Assembly (NCBI GenBank): GCA_031266335.1
Contig: JAISBF010000081.1
Coordinates: 1 to 32,907 of the forward strand
Origin: Verrucomicrobiales bacterium
GTDB taxonomy: Bacteria; Verrucomicrobiota; Verrucomicrobiia; Methylacidiphilales; JAAUTS01
Length of the DNA: 32,907 nucleotides
Reading direction: 5' to 3'
A program made the translations under genes and the position numbers. The stretch's first letter is position 1, and every line of letters starts with the position of its first letter. Positions 28,361 to 32,907 of the stretch are shown here, piece by piece. Below the pieces are notes generated by a model. That model saw nothing but the letters and a program-made list of their open reading frames with translations. It was not told the DNA's origin and did not search any database.

Positions 28361-28986
28361 GCGGGGACAACGAAAAAAATATTCTGCGCGGAGCGATGAA
28401 TTTGAGCGTCGCATGGGGTGCTGGCGTGTTGATGGGTTTGTTCCTGCCGGGCACCGCGGCGGGTAAATGGTGCCTGGCAGCTGGTTCGATTTTGATGCTG
28501 TCTGTCGGTATGGTGTCGTTGGTCCCAGTGGTCATGGAGCTTATTAAGCTCGCGGCGGTTTATCGCGGTGCAGGATGTGATCGTGCAACCAATCGGAACG
28601 CCCAGTGTCTCGCCAATACTCTATCAATAGCTGCTCTAGCGCGGTTGTGCCACCTTCTCCGGTCTCATAGACCATTGTCGCCATATCTCTGCAGTACCAT
28701 ACGGCGCAGTCTAGGCGCAGACACACTGCCACCCGCTGACGTTCTGTCAGCGGCGGCCAGCATAGCATACGCGCGTAAGCTCGCACAATGCCGTCAATCG
28801 CGTCCTCGTCCCAATCCTGCATGGCAAGCGTTATATCGTAAATACTCACGAAAAACGGTAAGTGCGCCAGCCGCTCAAGCTCACCCTGAAAAAACGGAAC
28901 CAAATCTCCCCAATACTTTGGTGTCACGTCCCGAGATTAGCGCCGCTGATGCCGATACTCAACCCCGAACGGAGCCTAACCCATGA
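28357..28986 (+). CDS. Small membrane protein with an anomalous C-terminal extension
   Basis: The frame is 209 aa and has ATGA overlaps at both ends, so it belongs to the early operon. Residues 13-32 (MNLSVAWGAGVLMGLFLPGT) and 37-60 (KWCLAAGSILMLSVGMVSLV) are two transmembrane helices, ending VVMELIKLAAVYR. From about residue 66 the composition changes to an Arg/Ser/Cys/Pro-rich, unstructured sequence, exactly where a convincing gene lies on the opposite strand (28544-28927). The native gene is probably about 65-80 codons and its 3' part has been replaced by inserted DNA. The role of the membrane part is unknown. Confidence 0.5.
   Translation: MSGDNEKNILRGAMNLSVAWGAGVLMGLFLPGTAAGKWCLAAGSILMLSVGMVSLVPVVMELIKLAAVYRGAGCDRATNRNAQCLANTLSIAALARLCHLLRSHRPLSPYLCSTIRRSLGADTLPPADVLSAAASIAYARKLAQCRQSRPRPNPAWQALYRKYSRKTVSAPAAQAHPEKTEPNLPNTLVSRPEISAADADTQPRTEPNP
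28544..28927 (-). CDS. Orphan 127-aa protein antisense to the early operon (moron-like)
   Basis: GTG start at 28927 (MTPKYWGDLVPFFQGELERL). A helical acidic protein with many aromatic residues: VSIYDITLAMQDWDEDAIDG, VRAYARMLCWPPLTERQRVA, VCLRLDCAVWYCRDMATMVY, EQLLIEYWRDTGRSDWLHDH. It has the balanced composition of a real folded protein, whereas the opposite frame does not. Local GC and third-position GC are lower than in neighbours, suggesting recent acquisition. No family is recognised. Such inserted, oppositely oriented single genes are typical of morons (defence or exclusion). Holds an inverted motif pair at 28733-28753. Confidence 0.65.
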   Translation of the reverse strand: MTPKYWGDLVPFFQGELERLAHLPFFVSIYDITLAMQDWDEDAIDGIVRAYARMLCWPPLTERQRVAVCLRLDCAVWYCRDMATMVYETGEGGTTALEQLLIEYWRDTGRSDWLHDHILHRDKPPRA

Positions 28987-29399
28987 CTAACCAACTTGAG
29001 TTTGACTGGCTGGTCGCCACCTACCGCCCGCTGCTGACGGTGAGTGAGACGCAAATCATCCTCCACGATTGCTCGGCGCAGCATGTGCTTAATTTGCTCG
29101 ACGAGGGACGGCTGGCGGGGGTGGACATCGGCAACGGCAGCGTGGAACGTTGTGTGCGGGTGTGGCGGCACGCGGCGTTGCACGCGGCGCTAAAGCCAGA
29201 GTTGCCGCTGCCGGTGATTGCCACCGGCGAAATTTTGCCGCATCACCGCCCGACGATTTTCCAGCATGAACTGGCCCGCTGGTGCGGGTGCGCGGCGAAC
29301 ACCGTGGCGGGCTGGGGGCTGGCGGGGCCGCGCACGGACCGGCGCAATGTGTTTTTCCGCGAGGCGGTGATTGAGTTTTTGGAGCGGCAGAAGATTTAA
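28983..29399 (+). CDS. Early DNA-binding-like protein (138 aa)
   Basis: MTNQLEFDWLVATYRPLLTV, then ETQIILHDCSAQHVLNLLDE and GRLAGVDIGNGSVERCVRVW, which resembles an excisionase/MerR-like wing-helix (a helix, a GRLxGxxIG wing and an R-x-W strand). A second similar region is in FQHELARWCGCAANTVAGWG with RTDRRNVFFREAVIEFLERQ. Two tandem helix-turn-helix-like units suggest a DNA architectural or regulatory protein. ATGA overlap with the gene upstream, then a repeat element. Could help transposition or control early genes. Confidence 0.6.
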   Translation: MTNQLEFDWLVATYRPLLTVSETQIILHDCSAQHVLNLLDEGRLAGVDIGNGSVERCVRVWRHAALHAALKPELPLPVIATGEILPHHRPTIFQHELARWCGCAANTVAGWGLAGPRTDRRNVFFREAVIEFLERQKI

Positions 29400-29402
29400 A
29401 AA

Positions 29403-29518
29403 ATATGCACCACGAAGACACCAAGGCACGAAGGAAACCAAAAAAACTTTGTGTCTTGGTGTCTTGGTGGTGAAAAAAAAGGCACCACGAATGGACGCGA
29501 ATTAACACGAATAATTTT
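29403..29518. repeat. A-A' hairpin plus module E, the only such repeat in the rightward arm
   Basis: CACCACGAAGACACCAAGGC (A), CTTTGTGTCTTGGTGTCTTG (A'), then GCACCACGAATGGACGCGAA (E) directly before the next start codon. Confidence 0.9.
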
Positions 29519-30349
29519 ATGAAAAAACCAATAGCAAAAAATCAAGCAGCGAAATTAACCAAACCTGTCACCGTCAGCGGCCGGCTGGATGCCGGCGTGC
29601 TGACGCGGAAGGAGGCGCCGAAGATATCACCGGCGGCGGCGGAGTCCAGGGCCATCATCAAGGCGCTGGACAACGGGGCGGATCTGGAGATGGGGCTGCA
29701 ACTCACCGCGCAGTATCAGCGCGCCATCGGCGGCATGACCGAGGTGCTCAAGTTCGGCGCAATGATGATGCGGTTGCGTGAGCACTTGTCACAGAGTCCA
29801 CGTGCGGACTCTGTGAAGTTAAAGCGCGGCAAAGATGTCGCTGACGGTGGCATTGACGGCTGGCTGAAACGCTACGCGCCCCAAGTCAAGCACGCCACGG
29901 CCTACCGTTTCCTGCACGTGGCGGAGGCGGTGCTGGGGGACGTAAAAAAACAACTGCCCGCGCGCGTGAGTTTTGTCGAGCTGGTGACCAAGCCGGCCGC
30001 CGAGCTGTCGGCCAAGTTGCAAAAAAAGCAACTGGAGTTGTTTGACTACGTCAGCGGCACCAGCCAGCGCTCCTGGCTGGACATGTTCCGGCCAAAAACG
30101 CCGCTGGGCGGCCTGCGACTGCCGGCGAAAAAGGCCGCGGCGGCGGACGGCGCTGACGCTGGCGCGGCGGCGGCGCAAGCCGAGCAAGACCGCCGCGCGC
30201 TGGGCGTGACCGCTTACACGGACTTGACGCAATACCTGGACCGGTGGTTCGCCAACGACAATCACCTGCACCTGACGCGGGATTTGCGCGGGCAACTCGC
30301 CGATATTTTCTCGCAGGCGATTGATAAACTCAAGGCGGTGAGGGACTGA
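29519..30349 (+). CDS. Early protein of unknown function with DUF3102-like core (276 aa)
   Basis: MKKPIAKNQAAKLTKPVTVS begins a basic low-complexity arm. The core (about 65-145) reads MTEVLKFGAMMMRLREHLSQ, then DGWLKRYAPQVKHATAYRFL and HVAEAV. This arrangement (a helix with a small-residue start, W-L-x-x-[FY], then T-A-x-x-[FL]-[ML]) resembles DUF3102 proteins of plasmids and phages. The C-terminal part has an Ala-rich linker and LTQYLDRWFANDNHLHLTRD. It ends two bases before the transposase gene. An 11-bp-stem palindrome (29789-29816) is translated inside the core as QSPRADSV. Confidence 0.55.
   Translation: MKKPIAKNQAAKLTKPVTVSGRLDAGVLTRKEAPKISPAAAESRAIIKALDNGADLEMGLQLTAQYQRAIGGMTEVLKFGAMMMRLREHLSQSPRADSVKLKRGKDVADGGIDGWLKRYAPQVKHATAYRFLHVAEAVLGDVKKQLPARVSFVELVTKPAAELSAKLQKKQLELFDYVSGTSQRSWLDMFRPKTPLGGLRLPAKKAAAADGADAGAAAAQAEQDRRALGVTAYTDLTQYLDRWFANDNHLHLTRDLRGQLADIFSQAIDKLKAVRD
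29789..29816. repeat. Intragenic palindromic element, 11-bp perfect stem
   Basis: TCACAGAGTCC (29789-29799), loop ACGTGC and GGACTCTGTGA (29806-29816). The peptide it encodes (SQSPRADSV) sits in the middle of the conserved-looking core of the 276-aa protein and interrupts the expected helix, as if inserted. Confidence 0.8.
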
Positions 30350-30351
30350 CC

Positions 30352-32337
30352 ATGCGCGCCGCCCTCATTATCCGCCCGGACTTCCCGCTCGCCGTGCCGC
30401 CGGCGGCGCAGGACGAGTTTGCCGCGCTGACCGCCAGGCAGCGCCACGCGGTGTGGCGCAAGCTGCAATGGCTGCGCGACTGGCCGGCGGACGCGAGCGT
30501 GGCGGCGGCGGCGGCGCGGCTGCACGTCAGCGCGGCGACGCTGTGGCGCGCCACGCAAGACTTCAACCGCGACGGCTGGCGCGGGCTGGTGCCCGGCTGG
30601 CGCAACCCCAACCGCGGGCTGGCGCCGGAGTTTATCGACTACTGGCGGACGCTGGCGGAGAACAGCCAGCGCAAGAACAAGCCCGCGTGGCGAGAGCTGT
30701 GCCGCCGCTGGCAGCGCAAGGACGCCATCCCCGGTTACGCCGGGCATCCGGGCTGGCCGAACCTGCCCGCCGGCTGGACTTACGGCAACCTGGGCAGATT
30801 TTTGCGCAAGGTCGAGCTAGTCAGTTTCCGCATCGGCAAGGGCGCGGCGGCGGCGCTGCTGCCGCAGACGTTCACCACGCGGGTGGGGTTGTGGCCGGGC
30901 AGTCATATCCAGCTTGACGACATGCTGGGGGATTTTTTCGTCAACGTGCTCGACCGTTACCAGGCGGTACGGCCGCTGTTCCTGCACGCGCTGGACTGCT
31001 ACAGCGGTAATTTGGTCGAGTGGGGCACGCGGCCCCGCCTGAAAAACTTCAAGGCGGAAAAGCAGGACGGCCTGCTGGAGAGCGACACGCGGCTGTTGGT
31101 GGCGGCGCTGCTGTGCAACCACGGCTACCACGCGGAGCGCGGCACGACGCTGATGGCGGAGCACGGCACCGCCGCGGTGAACGAGCGGGTGGAGAAAATC
31201 TTGTTCGACGCCACCGGCGGCAAGATACGAGTTAGACGCAGCGGGATGACGGGCAAGGAACAGGCCGTGGCCGGCCTCTACGCCGGCGACGGCGGCGGCA
31301 ACTTCAAATTCAAGGCGATGTTGGAGTCGCTGCACAACTACACGCACAACGAGCAGGGCTTCCTGCCGGGGCAAACCGGCCCGGACGTGCCGCGCCGGCC
31401 GGAGCACCTGGACGGGCTGTTAAACCGCAACGCGGCGCTCTTGCAAGCGCACGGCAAGCTGCCCGCCGAGCGCGCTAACCGGCTGGTGTTCCCGCTGATG
31501 GAGTGGCGCGACTTCATCGCGCGCAATACCGCAATCTACCGCCTGATCAACGCGCGCACCGACCACGCGCTCAAGGACTGGGCGGAGTGCGGGCACGTCG
31601 TCAGCGAGTTCCGGCTCGCGCCGGACAGCGACTGCTGGCTGGGCGCGGCGGAGTTTGCGCGGCTGCCAGCGGCGACGCAAGAGATCATCCACAGCCTCAT
31701 CGTCGGCGGCGCGGCGGGTTACACGCGGGCGCGGCGGCTCTCGCCCGCCGAGGCGTGGGCGCGCGGCAAAAACGAGTTGACGCCGCTGCCGGCGGCGGCG
31801 TTGGCGGAGATGCTGCTGGCTGACCGCGGTGTGGAGCGCGTGACGGACGGCTCTTACTTTTCGTGCCGCGACAAGGACGTGTCGCTGGACCCGCTGACTT
31901 ACGAGGCGGTCATCATCAGCGCCGACGGCACGCGCCGCGAGGCACCGCGCGGGGAAAAGTTCATGACACTGGTCAACCCGTTCGTGCCGGCGCAAATGCA
32001 CCTGTTTGACGCGGCGGGGCGCTACCTGGGCTGGTGCGCGCAAGTCGAGCGCGCCAGCTACGACGACGTGGAGCGGACTCAACGGCAATGGGGTCGCAAC
32101 GCGGCGCGGGCCAAGGACCTGTTCAAGGCTATGCGCATCCGCCGTCACGCGTGGAGCGAGGCGCGGGCCGCTGAGGACCAGCACAACCTCGACATCATCG
32201 AGGGCGTGACGCCGGCGGACCGCGCGGCGGCGCGGCAGGAACAGGATTTACACGACCGGGCCGTGGCGGCCACGGTCGCGGCTAACAACAAAACCAATAA
32301 CAACGAAGAGGCGCAACATGAGTGTGACGAATATTGA
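30352..32337 (+). CDS. Mu A-like DDE transposase
   Basis: 661 aa starting MRAALIIRPDFPLAVPPAAQ. Residues 43-85 form an N-terminal helix-turn-helix (VAAAAARLHVSAATLWRATQ). The RNase H-like core follows: first acid in HIQLDDMLGDF (D189/D190), second-acid position in TTLMAEHGTAAVNERV (E270-H-G where most families have D-N/H-G), third acid in KAMLESLHNYTHNE (E325). The beta-barrel and C-terminal part continues to about 590, and an Asn-rich tail overlaps the ATPase gene by 20 bases. Length equals that of MuA (663). It performs strand transfer at element ends for integration and replicative transposition. The triad would be D-E-E here. Confidence 0.9.
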   Translation: MRAALIIRPDFPLAVPPAAQDEFAALTARQRHAVWRKLQWLRDWPADASVAAAAARLHVSAATLWRATQDFNRDGWRGLVPGWRNPNRGLAPEFIDYWRTLAENSQRKNKPAWRELCRRWQRKDAIPGYAGHPGWPNLPAGWTYGNLGRFLRKVELVSFRIGKGAAAALLPQTFTTRVGLWPGSHIQLDDMLGDFFVNVLDRYQAVRPLFLHALDCYSGNLVEWGTRPRLKNFKAEKQDGLLESDTRLLVAALLCNHGYHAERGTTLMAEHGTAAVNERVEKILFDATGGKIRVRRSGMTGKEQAVAGLYAGDGGGNFKFKAMLESLHNYTHNEQGFLPGQTGPDVPRRPEHLDGLLNRNAALLQAHGKLPAERANRLVFPLMEWRDFIARNTAIYRLINARTDHALKDWAECGHVVSEFRLAPDSDCWLGAAEFARLPAATQEIIHSLIVGGAAGYTRARRLSPAEAWARGKNELTPLPAAALAEMLLADRGVERVTDGSYFSCRDKDVSLDPLTYEAVIISADGTRREAPRGEKFMTLVNPFVPAQMHLFDAAGRYLGWCAQVERASYDDVERTQRQWGRNAARAKDLFKAMRIRRHAWSEARAAEDQHNLDIIEGVTPADRAAARQEQDLHDRAVAATVAANNKTNNNEEAQHECDEY

Positions 32338-32907
32338 CAGTTGGGGCGAGGTGCCGGATGGCCGGAACAACCTGCCGCCGAAACCACAGGAACAACCGGA
32401 CGCGGCGCTGCTGGAGCGGCTGGCGGCGTACAAGCGCGAGCATGAACTGACCGACAATGACCTCGGGCGCAAGCTCGGCGTCAGCGGGACAATGGTGAAC
32501 CGGGCGCTGAACGGGAAGTTCGCGGGCAACGCGCGGACCTTCGCGGCGCGGGTGGCGGATTTCCTGCGCAATGACCCGGCGCGGCGGCGGGTGCGGGAGG
32601 AGTCGTTCGCCAACGCGTTCACGCGCGGGGTGGCGGATTTTCTCGAGACGGTGCGGCGGACGGGCGACGTGGGTCTCGCTTATTCGCCGGCGGGCAAGGG
32701 CAAGACGATGGGCGTGGCGTTGCACGCCGCGGCGAACCCGCTGGTGGTGGCGTTTGAGTTGGCGAAGTGGAATTGCGGCGCCAGCGGCCTGGAGCGGGCG
32801 TTGTTCGCGGCGGTGGAGAACCGCGCGTGGAAGCGTAACAACGAGTCGCGCGGCGAGTTTTTGACGGGGCGGTTCAAGGGTTCGCGGCGGCTGGTGGTGG
32901 TGGACAA
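32318..32907 (+). CDS. Mu B-like AAA+ target-capture ATPase (partial, runs off window)
   Basis: 196 residues are present. Residues 41-68 (EHELTDNDLGRKLGVSGTMV and following) are a Cro/C1-type helix-turn-helix, as in the N-terminal domain of MuB-like proteins. SPAGKGKT (123-130) is the Walker A loop. RLVVVD at the very end is the start of Walker B. MuB binds target DNA and directs the transposase to it, giving target immunity. The ATG lies inside the end of the transposase gene (20-base overlap), so their translation is coupled. Confidence 0.9.
   Translation, partial: MSVTNIDSWGEVPDGRNNLPPKPQEQPDAALLERLAAYKREHELTDNDLGRKLGVSGTMVNRALNGKFAGNARTFAARVADFLRNDPARRRVREESFANAFTRGVADFLETVRRTGDVGLAYSPAGKGKTMGVALHAAANPLVVAFELAKWNCGASGLERALFAAVENRAWKRNNESRGEFLTGRFKGSRRLVVVD

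Noticed and set aside
1-32907. tRNA, rRNA or riboswitch genes
   Set aside because: No cloverleaf, rRNA-like segment or recognisable riboswitch core was noticed on either strand. Many hairpins are present, but all belong to the repeat modules or the terminator described.

Overview
The window is GC-rich (roughly 60% by eye) bacterial DNA. Almost all of it is a Mu-like transposable prophage or a relic of one. The first 161 bases are the 3' end of a host outer-membrane efflux gene (TolC/NodT type), so the left edge of the element lies between about 162 and 541. The right edge is beyond the window. The density and type of intergenic repeats, together with the gram-negative efflux gene, suggest a Verrucomicrobiota-like (perhaps Opitutaceae) host. 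This is an inference, and no rRNA or marker gene is present to test it.

Layout. A control region at 27691-27773 separates two divergent arms. To the right (+ strand) runs the early/transposition operon: a 53-aa ribbon-helix-helix protein, a 142-aa protein, a small membrane protein, a 138-aa DNA-binding-like protein, a 276-aa protein, the MuA-like DDE transposase and the MuB-like ATPase, which runs off the end. To the left (- strand) the first operon (27690-24783) encodes a second ribbon-helix-helix regulator, a protein with a BcepMu gp16-like helix-turn-helix and three membrane or exported proteins. It ends at an intrinsic terminator (24727-24757). The late genes follow on the same strand down to 542: holin, lipoprotein, GH108 endolysin, gp25/26/27-like proteins, large terminase, portal, Mu I-like protease/scaffold, decoration protein, major capsid, gp36-like, MuF fused to a PBECR-type nuclease, gpG-like, tail-completion proteins, tail tube, fibre-like protein, tape measure, tail hub and two tip proteins. 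No contractile sheath gene is seen, so a siphovirus-type tail (as in B3/D3112) on a Mu-type head is inferred. The divergent layout recalls BcepMu.

The most unusual feature is not a gene. Nearly every junction of the late arm holds imperfect inverted repeats built from a small set of modules. I name them here for use below: A = CACGAAGACGCGAAGGCGCG; B = GCAAAATGCAAAATTGCAGT; C = AATTCCAAACTCCAAATTCC; D = CCGCAGAGGCGCGGAGACGC; E = TTAACCACGAATGAACACCA; F = GGCAATTACACGCCGCTTCA; G = GGGAGTTCATGGAGGACATG; H = GTTGGCACGGCATCGTGTAA; J = ATTGATAATTGATGATTGAT; K = CAAAGCTCAAAACTCATAAC. A prime marks the inverted copy. The modules are nested concentrically (C outside A, A outside D, G or H, G outside H), as if each newcomer had entered the loop of an existing hairpin. 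Some copies are read in frame inside proteins (portal, terminase). Independently, the 8-mer CGTCAGCG occurs about 40 times on the two strands, mostly inside genes, where about two would be expected from base composition.
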